Positions 1 through 10,805 of a stretch of 64,000 nt of DNA are shown here, one piece after another. The notes under the pieces are model-generated. The model was not told the origin of the DNA. It ran no database searches and saw only the letters and a list, made by a program, of their open reading frames with translations. The DNA lies in the NCBI GenBank assembly GCA_030015575.1, contig CM057351.1:516001-580000 (forward strand), written 5' to 3'. How positions within the stretch are numbered: position 1 is the first letter of the stretch; each line of letters starts with the position of its first letter. The DNA is from Agapanthus africanus (taxonomy: Eukaryota > Streptophyta > Magnoliopsida > Asparagales > Amaryllidaceae). A program made the translations under genes and the position numbers.

Positions 1-967
1 GGATTAGGTTAAGTTGTTATGGTCTCTAAACTAGATTAACACAAACACACCCTCACATTAACATGCACAAGTGTGTGCAAGCCATAATAAATTATTAATT
101 AAATGTTATAAAATGTGAGGAAACCGAATTGGTAAACTTTTTTACAGAGAACCCGCATTAACGTCTAATTAACACTAATCGCGTTCTAAGGTGTTACAGA
201 GAGACAACAGAATTATACAATCCAAATTCTCCAGAACCAGTGGCCATTCTTGACTGAAATAATTTCTTTGAGATCGTATATAACTATACAATGGCCTTTC
301 CAAGCAATATGGATCATCGTAGTGACACAGTGTGTTCTGGAGAAATGCAAAGGGAAAATAGGAGTAGCAGGGAAATATGCGACTTTGTCGTGAATTATGA
401 AAATCCAAAACTAAAGTGTGTAAAAAGGTTCGGTTAACTTGGTTCATGAGTTTTAGTTTAAGGTAAGTCATCGGTCGCTATAACCAGAGAAAGAAAAGAA
501 ACACTCAGCGTGCACTCTGTCAAGATTAGATTGGTTAATCACTTTATCTACTCAGGATGGCTCCTACTATATCCTTGAATTATCCTTCAAATCCTAAAAG
601 GAGAACTAGTCGGGATCATGTATATCTTATAAGTTCGCTAACCGTTCAGCCAGGCCAGTGTTGGTACTCCGAAAGAGGTCTCCCGTGCTTTCGCATGAAC
701 CCAATTAAATAACTCCGTTTCCACAGAGGCGTAAACTCGTTGACACTTTCTAGACACCTAATAGGTTGGCTAATTGTGAAGTGAAAATCTTCCGAGGAGT
801 AATGCCTACTTATCCATGGGAATCCGGACCCAACTGTCATTGTATGATAACTTTGACAGAAGCCGACCAAAATTACCACACTTAAAAAGGTATGCACAAA
901 CTTGACAAGTTTCCCTTATATTAGAAACTCCCGATACGGTTTTTATCGCTAATGGATTATGACCTTG
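1..967 (-). mobile_element. Old Copia fragment G, left half (leader and adjoining segment)
   Basis: This stretch aligns by eye with 59,660-60,840 of element C. Around 481-620 it carries the same run (AAACACTCAGCGTGCACTCT) as 60,525, followed by the same leader block ending in ATTATGACCTTG. Around 175-400 it resembles the duplicated segment of C at 59,740-60,420. Read on the minus strand it is therefore the 5' leader and the sequence just after it in a decayed Copia element. It is cut at 967 by element A and resumes at 12,666. No intact reading frame is convincing. The first 160 bases are AT-rich and not assigned. Confidence 0.65.
963..967. repeat. Target-site duplication of element A, left copy
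   Basis: CCTTG lies directly before the LTR end at 968 and is repeated exactly at 12,666-12,670, directly after the other LTR end. A 5-bp duplication is normal for LTR retrotransposon integration. Confidence 0.9.
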
Positions 968-2859
968 TGTAAGTCGACGTTGTACACCCCACGACTTGCG
1001 GAGAGGCGGAAATATGAAAAACAATCATTTTGTTTGAAGCAACATCGACTAACCGAAAGGATCTTTGCTAAACTATAACTAACACAAATATAGGAGTTGT
1101 TAACTACTATGAAAAGAGATTATACCTAATGAACCTAGTCCTTCGTCTTCTCGTTATCCACTTCCTCGTCGGCCTCCTCTATGTAATAGACGATCCACCT
1201 GAAAGCTTCTACTCCAAGCTTTGCCTCTAATCTTGAGGTAACTAGATTTCTTTAGTTGCTAATCAAAGTCACCTAGATGATATAGAGTATGGTTATGGAT
1301 TAAATAGTCTAGCTAATCCTTGATCTCAACATATGAGAGGGTAGGATTAGGGTTTGAAGAGAGAGAGCTTGAGGAGAGAGAAGGTGAGCAAAATTATGAT
1401 GAAATTGTTTCTCACTTCTAATATATTATGAAGCATAAAGAATTATCAAATGAATAAATCAAATGATTTATCATCATGCTTCATTAAATATGTGCAATGA
1501 ATCATCAAGTGAGTCATTAAGCAATAAATGCCTCATTAACTCACTTGAATGATTTATCTAATGAGTCACAAATGCATTTAATGTAAATGCCACCTAAACC
1601 CTCATGTCGCCATACTTCTAGAAGCTTCCCGCCAAATTACGAGAATGCCCCTCCTATCAATGAAAACACGGAAAAACTTTAGACTGTATGAATCCAATAA
1701 TCCGATACTAGAACCTGGCTTAAACCAAAGCCGGCTAGTAAAAACTGTCCGAACATCGTACGTGCGTTTAAACACGTATGCGTCCGAACCCTTGTCGTAA
1801 AACCATACGATCTCTATATCGTTTCGCCTGGAGCAAGGAAACTCTCTGTGTGTGACTCTAAAGACTCGACTACTACGCTGGCAGTAGGTTTAACCACAGA
1901 CCACAAGCGGTACTAGCTGTACGTAACGGTCCCCAGGTAGATGTCGATAAGAAGGCCGATGAGGAAACCCATCCGAACTCCTACTGAGCCTGATGTGACA
2001 ATCTCCGTACAGTCCGGTCTGTTCGTCTAGGACTATCACATATCGGGCCTAGGGGGCGGCAAGCGTCAGTCCCCTAAAAGCGGTATAAGTCGTGTCGGAG
2101 CGAAGCCCATTATACCTTGAGAAACTACTGGAAAACCTACCAGTAAATCTCGCTTGCCCTGGTCAGGGACTTTGCGTAATGGCTCTCTGACACAGCGCGA
2201 TATCAACTCCCAATACCGGGAGAGATGAATCATGTCTAACCGCCACTGCCTCCAAGTGCTCGGGACTGCACCCAACTGCAACCTGTTTGCACGACTCCTT
2301 TGAGCCGTGGTAGGGTAGCAATCTAAGAACAGTGTGACACATTCGAGGCGAAGTAGCAGTGTCAAGTCTGCGGACTATGCTGTACTCATGTCATCTAGGA
2401 ACTGTTAACTGACGACGGGTATAATACCAACCAACAGTTCCCTGCGAGTCCTGTCCGGTATACCCGTAACCCAACGAGCACCTGTATACTATCTTCAGTA
2501 CGGCGTACTGATGGCTGTGGGACAAACTATCTCCCCAACTGGAATGAGAAGCGTACACACTAGTCTACTCCGGAGTATCGATGCCCTGTCTCGATAATCC
2601 TACGACTAGGGACCTGAAAAAGGATGTGCTTGTAGACTACCCAGCCCCCACTAGTATGACTGCCATCACAACGCTGGTAGTCAAGCAAGATCCTAAGGGC
2701 TCTATCAATACGTACATACATATTAAGATAGATAAAACCAAGTAGCATACTACCATGTTTAGCAAGACTGTTATATAACTGTGAATATCCCAAACTTCCA
2801 TTAAGTAATATACAAGCTAGTATGATACAATAGTGGCCCCTAGGGCATATACACTAACA
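968..2859 (-). repeat. 3' LTR of element A
   Basis: About 1.89 kb. On the minus strand it starts TGTTAGTGTATATGCCC and ends GTCGACTTACA. It matches 10,806-12,665 over its length with scattered substitutions and a few small indels. Its central part, around CCGTACAGTCCGGTCTGTTC, is also shared with the LTRs of B and C, which are otherwise diverged. Confidence 0.93.
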
Positions 2860-2873
2860 ATCTCCCACTTGCA
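2860..2873 (-). promoter_or_regulatory. Polypurine tract of element A
   Basis: On the minus strand GCAAGTGGGAGAT lies directly upstream of the 3' LTR. The same tract occurs at the equivalent place in B (47,634-47,646). It is the expected primer for plus-strand DNA synthesis. Confidence 0.8.
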
Positions 2874-4939
2874 CTAGAGCCATGTACTGGCATATCGAAG
2901 ACCGATCATCTCGAGTAGCCTCTCGAACTGAATCTGAGGTAAGGCCTTTGTGAATGGATCGGCAATGTTCTCCTCTGTAGCAACTCTCCGGACCTCGATC
3001 TCCCGGCGATCAACGATCTCCCTGATCAGGTGATACCGTCTTAAGATGTGTCTGGACTTCTGATGGGACTTGGGTTCCTTCGCTAAAGCTATAGCTCTAT
3101 TGTTGTCGCAATACAGAGGTATTGGATCAACAATGGTAGGAACCACCTGAAGTTCTGTTAGGAACTTCTTCATCCAGACCGCTTCTTTTGCGGCATCTCA
3201 AGCAGCAATATACTCCGCTTCCATCGTCGAGTCAGCAACGGTGTCCTGCTTGGAACTCTTCCAGCACACCGCCCCTCCATTGAGGGTAAAGACATAACCT
3301 GACATGGACTTGGAATCGTCATTATCACTCTGGAAGCCGGAATCAGCAAAGGCCTCGATCTTGAGGTCTTTTCCGCCGTAAACCAAGAACATCTCCTTAG
3401 TCCTTCTCAGGTACTTGAGAATGTTCTTCACTGCTATCCGGTGATTCTCCCTTGGGTCTGACTGATACCGGCTTACCACGCTCAGTGCGTAAGCTACATC
3501 TGGTCTGGTGCACAACATCGCATATAGGGTATAACAGACATGCGATCCCTTTCCAAATCAGTCTTGGGAGACATCTCTTTGGATAGGGTGATTCCGTGAC
3601 AAGCCGGTAGATTACCGCGCTTAGAATCTTCCATACTGAATCTTTTCAGTATAGTGTTGATATACCTGGACTGCGAAAGTCCCAACATTCTCTTGGATCT
3701 ATCACGATAGATCCGGATCCCCAGAATGTAAGAGGCATCACCCAGGTCTTTCATGGAGAACCTGTGTGACAAGAATCCTTTGACAGATTGTTGCATAGGA
3801 ATGTCATTTCCTATCAATAAAATGTCATCCAAGTACAAGACGAGGAATACGACAGTTCGTGCTACAACTTTACTATATATACATGGTTCATCTGGATTTT
3901 TGATAAAGTCATATTCTTTGACTGTTTCATCAAAACAGATGTTCCAACTCCACGATGCCTGCTTTAGTCCATAAATGGACTTAAGCAGCTTGCACACTTT
4001 CCCGCTGCTCCCACTCTGATTGAAACCTTCTGGCTGATCCATATAGACGCACTCTTCCAAATTACCATTTAGAAAAGCCGTCTTTACGTCCATCTGCCAG
4101 ATCTCATAATCATGGAAGGCGGCAATAGCAAGAAGGACCCGAATGGATTTGAGCATAGCCACTGGAGAAAAATTTTCGTCATAGTCCAAACCAGGGCTTT
4201 GACGAAAACCCTTTGCAACAAGTCTAGCCTTATAGGTTTCCACCTGTCCATCTACACCAATCTTTTTCTTGAAGATCCATTTGCATCCTATGGGTTTTAC
4301 CCCACCTGGAGCAAAGTCCAAAGTCCATACTTTGTTGGTGTACATGGACTCCATTTCGGTCCGCATTGCATTTAGCTATCGTACCGAGTCGCCGCTCTGG
4401 ATGGCCTGCTGGAGGCTAGTAGGTTCATCATCATCAATGACGCAATCCTCTCTATCCCCATCTATGAGAAAACCGTAGTATCTCTCTGGCGGATGAGACG
4501 GCCTACTACTCCTGCGGAGGGGTGCGGGAATGTCCTGTTCTTCTTGAACTACTGGTTCTACCAAACTTTCAGTAGTAGTTTGTGGTTCTGGAATTTCTTC
4601 CAGTTCTATTTCGCTCCCACTTATTTCCTTTTCTAAAAACTGATATTCTAGAAAATGGGCATTACGAGAAACAAAAACCTTTTGTTCCTCTGCGTAATAG
4701 AATAGATACCCCTTGGAGTTCTTTGGATATCCCACAAACTTACACTTTACTGATCGTGCCTTGAGCTTGTCCACATGCTGCTTTTTAACAAAAGCTGGAC
4801 ATCCCCATATCTTCATATACTGAAGATGGGGTTTCTTCCCACTCCACATCTGATATGGCGTGGTAGGCACAGTCTTGGTAGGAACCATGTTCAAAAGATA
4901 TGTCGTTGATTCTGTTTGTGTATATGCCCTAGGGGCCAT
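2874..4939 (-). pseudogene. pol: Copia pol, 3' part: integrase tail, reverse transcriptase, RNase H (broken)
   Basis: Read on the minus strand, this gives the integrase C-terminal region (ending in the basic linker rich in E and P), then RT, then RNase H, collinear with residues about 419-1101 of the intact B polyprotein. RT has the segment LVLYLDDILLIGND, so its active site is YLDD where B has YVDD. RNase H keeps the MEAEYIAA and LYCDNN blocks. Breaks: an in-frame TAG at 4,376-4,378, a small deletion with frameshift near 3,519-3,535 that removes the ASAVGS segment, and a TGA at 3,195-3,197. The final frame ends in RYASTWL and a normal stop just before the polypurine tract. The 5' end is cut by the solo LTR at 4,913. 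Confidence 0.92.
4908..4912. repeat. Target-site duplication of the solo LTR, left copy (imperfect)
   Basis: GATTC precedes the solo LTR and GATTA (6,867-6,871) follows it. Four of five bases agree, so one copy has probably mutated since insertion. Confidence 0.6.
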
Positions 4940-6866
4940 TATTGTATCATACTAGATTGTATATTACTTAATGGAAGCTTGGAATATTCACAGTTATATA
5001 TACAGTCTTGCTAAAAATGGTAGTATGCTACTTGGTTTGTGTCTACTTTAACATATGCATATGTTTCTTGTAACGTATCACTTATACATATTAGTAGAGC
5101 CCATAGGATCTTTGCTTGATTACCAGCGTCGTGATGGCAGTCACACTAGTGGGGGCTGGGTAGTCTGTAAGCAACATCCTATACAGGTCCCTGGTCGTTG
5201 GATTATCGAGATAGGGTATCGATATTCCGGAGTAGACTAAGTGTGTACGCTTCTCATCCCAGTTGGGGAGATGGTCTGTCCCACAGCCATCGGTACGTCG
5301 TACTGGAGATAGTATGCAGGTGCTTGTTAGGTTACGGGTACATCGGACAAGACTCGCAGGGGAACTGATTGGTTAGTATTATACCCGTCGTCAGTTAACA
5401 GTTCCCAGATGACATGAGTACAGCATAGTCCGCAGACTTGACACTGCTACTTCGCCTCGAGTGTGTCCCACTGTTCTTAGATTGCTACCCTACCACGGCT
5501 CAAAGGAGTCGTGCAAACAGGTAGCAGTTGGGTGCAGTCCCGAGCACTTGGAGGCAGTAGTGGTTAGACAGGATTCGTCTCTCCCGGTATTGGGAGATGA
5601 TATCGCGCTGTGTCAGAGAGCCATTACGCAAAGTCCCTGTCCAGGGCAAGCAAGATATACTGGTAGGTTCCAGTAGCTTCTCAGGGTGTAATGGGTTTCG
5701 CTCCGACACGACTTATACAGCTATTAGGGGACTGACGCTTGCCGCCCCCTAGGCTTGATATGCGATAGTCTTAGACGAACAGACCGGACTGTACGGAGAT
5801 TGTCACATCAGGCTCAATAGGGGTTCGGATGGTTTTCCTCATCGGCCTTCTTATCGACATCTACCTGGGGACCGTTACGTACAGCTAGTGCCGCTTGCGG
5901 TCTGTGGTTAAACCCACTGCCAGCGTAGTGTCGAGTCTTTAGAGTCCCACACAGAGAGTTTCCCTGCTCCAGGCGAAACGATATAGAGGTCGTATGGTTT
6001 TACGACAAGGGTTCGGACGCATACGTGTGTTTACGCACGTACGACTTTTCGGACAGTTTTTACTAGCCGGCTTTGGTTTAAGCCAGATTCTAGTATCGGG
6101 TTACTGGATTTATATAGTCTAAAGTTTTTCCGTATTTTCACGGATTGGAGGGGCATTCTCGTAATTTGTCGGGAAGCTTCTACAAGAGTGGTGACTAAGG
6201 GGTTAAGGTGGCATTGCATTAAATGAGATTAGTGACTCATTTGTGTGATTCATCCAAGTCATTAATGCATCATAAATGCTTAATGACTCATGGAGATGAA
6301 TCACTCATAGATATTTATGAAGCATGGTTGTTAATTCTATTATTTGATTTTTGGATAAATAATAATGCTTCATATATATTATGATAACATCATTATCTCA
6401 TTTCATTCTCATCTTCACCTTCTCTCTCCTCAAGCTCACTCTCTCTTCAAACCCTAACCCTAACCTCTCATGTGTTGAGATCAAGGGTTAGCTAGACTAA
6501 TACATCCATAACCTCACTCTATATCCCTTAGCTAGTTTAGATTAGCACTTTAAGCAACCTAGTTATCTCAAGTTAGAGATTAAGCTTGGCGTAGGAGCTT
6601 TCGGGTGGATCGTCTTTGATTCGAGGAGGCCGTTGAGGTGCCGATGTTCCAAGGAGCCTACGAGGAGTGGAGGACCGCGATGAAGACCCGAAGGACTAGT
6701 ATCGTGAGGCATAACTTCGTATCCGAGTAGTTAAACCTCTTGTTGTTAGTTAGCAATGGTTTAGAAACGATTCATCCGCTCAAGTCCGTGTTACGAAGCT
6801 TTGATAATCGTTTTTCATATATTCCGCCTCCCCGCAAGTTCGTGGGGTGCGTGACATGGACTTACA
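4913..6866 (+). mobile_element. Solo Copia LTR inserted in element A integrase
   Basis: A 1.95-kb LTR in the plus orientation, starting TGTTTGTGTATATGCCCTAG and ending GACATGGACTTACA. It is closely related to, but distinct from, the LTRs of A, whose orientation is opposite. There is no primer-binding site, polypurine tract or second LTR next to it. The integrase frame of A continues on both sides (6,869-7,378 and 4,939 downwards). This is the product of LTR-LTR recombination of a once complete element. Confidence 0.9.
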
Positions 6867-6868
6867 GA

Positions 6869-7876
6869 TTATAGCGCATAACCCCAGAAAGATCGCGGTA
6901 ACTCAGCATTACTCATCATGGAACGTACCATATCCAATAGGGTTCGATTCCGTCTCTCCGATACACCGTTATGCTGTGGAGTGTATGGAGGAGTAAGCTG
7001 AGAGAGAATTCCTTTCTCTTTTAGATAACCTAGGAACTCGGCACTTAAGTATTCACCACCTCGATCAGATCTCGGTGTCTTGATACTTTTGCTGGTTTGG
7101 TTTTCTACTTCATTCTTATACTCTTGGAATTTTTCAAAAGCCTCGGATTTATGTTTCATCAGAAAAATGAATCCGTACCTAGAGTAATCATCCGTAAAAG
7201 TAATGAAATAGGAAAAACCATCTCTTGCATGTGTAGACATTGGACCACATACATCGCTGTGTATGAGTCCTAAGAGTTCGCTCGCTCTTACTCCATGTCC
7301 AGTGAATGGAGTCTTTGTCATCTTTCCTTTGAGACATGATTGACAAGTGGCATAAGATTGATATTCGAATGAATCCAAATATCATTCTCTATGTAACTTA
7401 GTTAACCTTGTCTTATTGATGTGACCTAGTCTACAATGCCATAAGAAAGCCTTGTTTAAATCTGGAAACTTTCTTTTTAGTGTGTTCTGGACATTGTAAA
7501 TCTGGAATTGGTTTAAGACATATATACCGTTATCCAGTGTACCAGACCCAATCAAACCATGATTAAGGTGGATATTAATAACATCGCTTACAAACGTGAA
7601 ATCATAACCTTTATTTGATAACAAGGAAACTGATATGATATTACACGTTAAACTAGATACACAAAAACAGTTATGTAAAACCAAAATATGTCCACTCGTC
7701 AATCCCAGGTGATAATCCCCTACGGACACAGCTCCCACGCTAGCTCCGTTAGCAACCTGGAGGGTCATATCTCCAACCTTCAGCACTTTACGGTTTCTCA
7801 GTGTCTGCAATGAATTGCATATATGAGATCCTGATCCGGTATCTAATACCCAGAAAGTAGGTTGATTGACAAACAA
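6869..7876 (-). pseudogene. pol: Copia protease and integrase of element A (broken)
   Basis: The minus-strand frame opens with the aspartic protease motif WVLDTGSGSHIC, followed by the pre-integrase HHCC zinc finger (LWHCRLGH, then CQSCLKGK) and the integrase core. All three catalytic acidic residues can be seen: D in HSDVCGP, D in RSDRGGEYLS and E in HNGVSERRNR. A TGA at about 7,382-7,384 interrupts the frame shortly before the second half of the zinc finger. At the right end the frame is shifted by one base relative to gag near 7,866; in B the equivalent junction is in frame, so I read this as a mutation rather than programmed frameshifting. Integrase stops at 6,867, where the solo LTR sits. 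Confidence 0.92.
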
Positions 7877-8670
7877 TTTTCAATTACAAACACACCTGAA
7901 GTCGAAGCCACAGCTTGCTTCGGTTCCTGGTTCTTGGCGTTCCACGCCTTGCAATCTTTCCTCCAGTGCCCTTTCCTATGACAATGGAAGCACTCATCCT
8001 TGGCCACTACTGGCACCGCAATCTTTTTCTTTCTCTTCACTCCCACCTTACTAACACCTCCTCTAGGTTTGGTGGCGGCCTTATTCTTCCTTCCTTTGGC
8101 CTTAGCCTTAGACCCGGAAGAAGAAGCACCGCGAACAAACATAGTGTGTGTTTCCCTTGCCTTCTGCAAGGTGCCTTCTGCACTCCTCAACATGTTAAGG
8201 AGTTCTGAAAGTTCAACTTCTTTTCTTTGAATGTTGAAATTCAGAATAAACTGGGCGTAGGTGGAAGGGAGGGACTGGAGAATCAGGTCTGTATAGAGCT
8301 CATTATCCAAAGTCGTCCCAAGGTCTGCGAGCTTTTCTATATAGCCAATCATCTTTAGGACATGTTCTCCTACCGATGATCCGACGGCCAACCTCGCTTG
8401 AAACAAGTTCTTTGAGGTCTCGTATCTTGCTATACGAGATTGCTCTCCATAAAGTTCTTTTGTATGGAGAAATATGGCATCTAGATCCATATCTTCGTGC
8501 CTCCTCTGATGTTCATTATTCATCGAGGCAAGCACGATGCACTTGGCCTTCGCGCAATCTAACTCCCAGGTTTTGCGGATTTCCTTATCCGCATTACTGG
8601 TTTTGGGACCTGGGATTGCAGGTGCCTTAGCGGTGAGGACATACCCCAATCTGTCATAGGTCAAAACCAT
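7843..8670 (-). pseudogene. gag: Copia Gag (capsid-nucleocapsid) of element A
   Basis: 275 codons from the first ATG of the open stretch. It is a UBN2-type Copia Gag: an N-terminal block with MVLTYDRLGYVL, a long helical region, a basic linker (KAKGRKNKAATK), and one zinc knuckle CFHCHRKGHWRKDC (CX2CX4HX4C). Gag would form the cytoplasmic virus-like particle and bind the element RNA. Family-like residues (GPNYKDWLRNVK) continue upstream of this ATG to about 8,721, where the frame hits a stop. A likelier original start is the ATG at 8,746, in a different frame, with an indel in the A-run near 8,716-8,721. This is the only near-complete gag of any Copia in the window. Confidence 0.88.
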
Positions 8671-8721
8671 TTTGACATTCCGCAGCCAATCTTTATAGTT
8701 TGGCCCTATCAGTATATTTTT

Positions 8722-10791
8722 CTAATAGTAACTTAAGTCCTGTCATTATCCGGGTCGCTGCAATTAGGAGAGAGAGAGAGAACACTTTAGCATGATGCTC
8801 TTGCAAGTTTAGAGCGGTTTTTAGTTTATCTAAACTGGATGGCTCTCACTGTTTCTCGAATCCCTCCTCAAACCAAAAAGGAAGAACTAGCCAGGACTAT
8901 TCTCACTGTACAATACTTGCTTAACCGTTCAGCCAGGCCGGTGTCGGTACTTCGAGGGAGGTTTTCCAACGCTTTCGCGAAGTTCCTTAATTAAATAACC
9001 TCTTTTTTCTAGGGGCGTAGCCCCGCTGACACCTTTCTCGACACCTACTTGGTTTATAGCATTGATCGTTAAGTGACGAATCTCCTGATGAGTAGCATAT
9101 ACTCACAGTAGAATCGGGATCCAAATATCATCTTATGATAATGCTGAAGGAATCCTACCAACATTCATCAAACTCCAAATGGTATGCATCTCTTTGCAAA
9201 TTTCAGTTTCTTTAGAAATTCCCGATATAAATTTTTGCCCCATGCTCTTATGACCTTGGCGTTGGTCAAAATGTCATAAGTCACATGTCAAGTTCTACCC
9301 ATCATTATCTTGTTAATTTGAACCCATCCGTACATATCCTTGACGTTGGGCAAAATGATAATACGACTGTCCTAAAATAACTCATCTATCTATGCAACAA
9401 ATGAATACCCAGCAGCTACCAAACACTATGCCTTGGCGTTGGTCAAAATACATAGCTTGAATACTACTGAATACCCAAATGAAATAACGGAGGGCTACGA
9501 ATGGTTTTGGCGAAACCGTGAACGTAGTGAACTTGATATGACCGAAGGAACCTGATAGCTTTTAAAAGGAGTGGTTAAAACTCCGCAATTAAAAATATCT
9601 TCTGTTTTAAAAATAACCGAGTGGTTTTCTTTTAAACTGTTCCAACGATTCAACTTTGGTTTATTTTCTTTGCATTAATAATAATGCGTCCCATCATTAA
9701 CCTATCATTGCAGAAAACAACTTATGCCATCCGCATTCGCCACTGGGTCCCGTCATCACTCGTTAGGTTACTTAACTAACGACAGAGCGGGGGCTGGGCT
9801 AGCGCGGGTGTAAAACATAAGTGACGTCTAAATAGCTATCATATATATATATTGTGCATTCGTCAGACGCAATAATAGGCATTCCAGATCACAGATGAAC
9901 ATTATTGGATATACAAGCAATCCGCGTTTCCTTTGAGCCTGCAACGAAAAACGGATTACACAGTTGTGATGAATAGCCATTACCCCATCCTAGACCCCTA
10001 CGGGTACGAAAAACTACCCATCAAGTACCCAAAATGAAGCGGTCTCCCTCAACAACGTGAGTAGGCCACTAAACACTTCAAAGTACCCGGTAGTTTGTGC
10101 ACCCCGTCTTGGGTCTATCCTAGGAGCAAAAACAGTAAAATGAAATAATACAACGGTGGCTACAACCGCAACCTGGATGTGCCCCGCAAAATAATATTAC
10201 AACATATTACAATTATATCGAATGAATGAATATAATAACCCATCTCAAACCCCGGCTAATCATCACAACAATCCAATCAAGTTCATAATCACAAACAGTA
10301 AAATCATTACAGAAATGTGCAACCCCCTGCCAACCGACATACTAGCAGTTAGGGGAGGTTTACGAACACATTATACAGTTCACAGATATAATCTAATTAG
10401 CAAACATCGTATAATTTCGATCGAGCAAACACTTTAGATTCTACTCCAAAACTTCTCTGTGCACCTGGGACTTGAGCAGAAAATAAACATTCCAGAAAAA
10501 ACAAAATATTCACAGACTGGGGAAGATTGGGGTGAATGGGCTCCAACTCGGCCGCGGATCCACGGCGGATCGCTTGGATCGGCCACGGTTCCGCGGCTGT
10601 TTGGCCGATTCATGCACCCAATTTTCTCCAGTATTCTTATATTTCCCTGCTTGTATTTTTAGAGGTCCCTGAAAAATTTTTAGACCTCGTTTTAAATTCG
10701 ACAGAAACTTGGTGAATACGATATTTTTTTCGGTTTGTTTTGCGTTCGAAATTCTTACGACTTTGCTAATAAGTTAGTTATTGTTTAGCGA
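8722..10791 (-). other. 5' leader of element A with three hairpins
   Basis: About 2.1 kb between primer-binding site and gag. It has no convincing ORF. Three dyads with a shared loop sit at 9,247-9,280 (CTTATGAC/GTCATAAG, 8 bp perfect), 9,329-9,365 (CGTA/TACG, with an extra CAT/ATG pairing) and 9,426-9,455 (CTATG/CATAG). The loops share CTTGRCGTTGG-CAAAAT. Near its gag end the minus strand reads a long CT-rich run ending in GCAG (8,758-8,785), like a 3' splice site, also present in B and C. Confidence 0.8.
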
Positions 10792-10804
10792 GGCTCTGAT
10801 ACCA
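10792..10804 (-). promoter_or_regulatory. Primer-binding site of element A
   Basis: On the minus strand TGGTATCAGAGCC follows the 5' LTR after one base. This is the usual plant initiator tRNA-Met complement. Confidence 0.92.
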
Positions 10805-10805
10805 C

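Noticed and set aside
6440..6475. Telomere-like CCCTAA repeats
   Set aside because: Only two or three units, at a fixed place in a Copia LTR; the other LTR copies have single units.
7843..7876. Programmed frameshift between Gag and Pol in element A
   Set aside because: The relative B has gag remnants and pol in one frame, and A has other inactivating mutations, so a simple indel is likelier.
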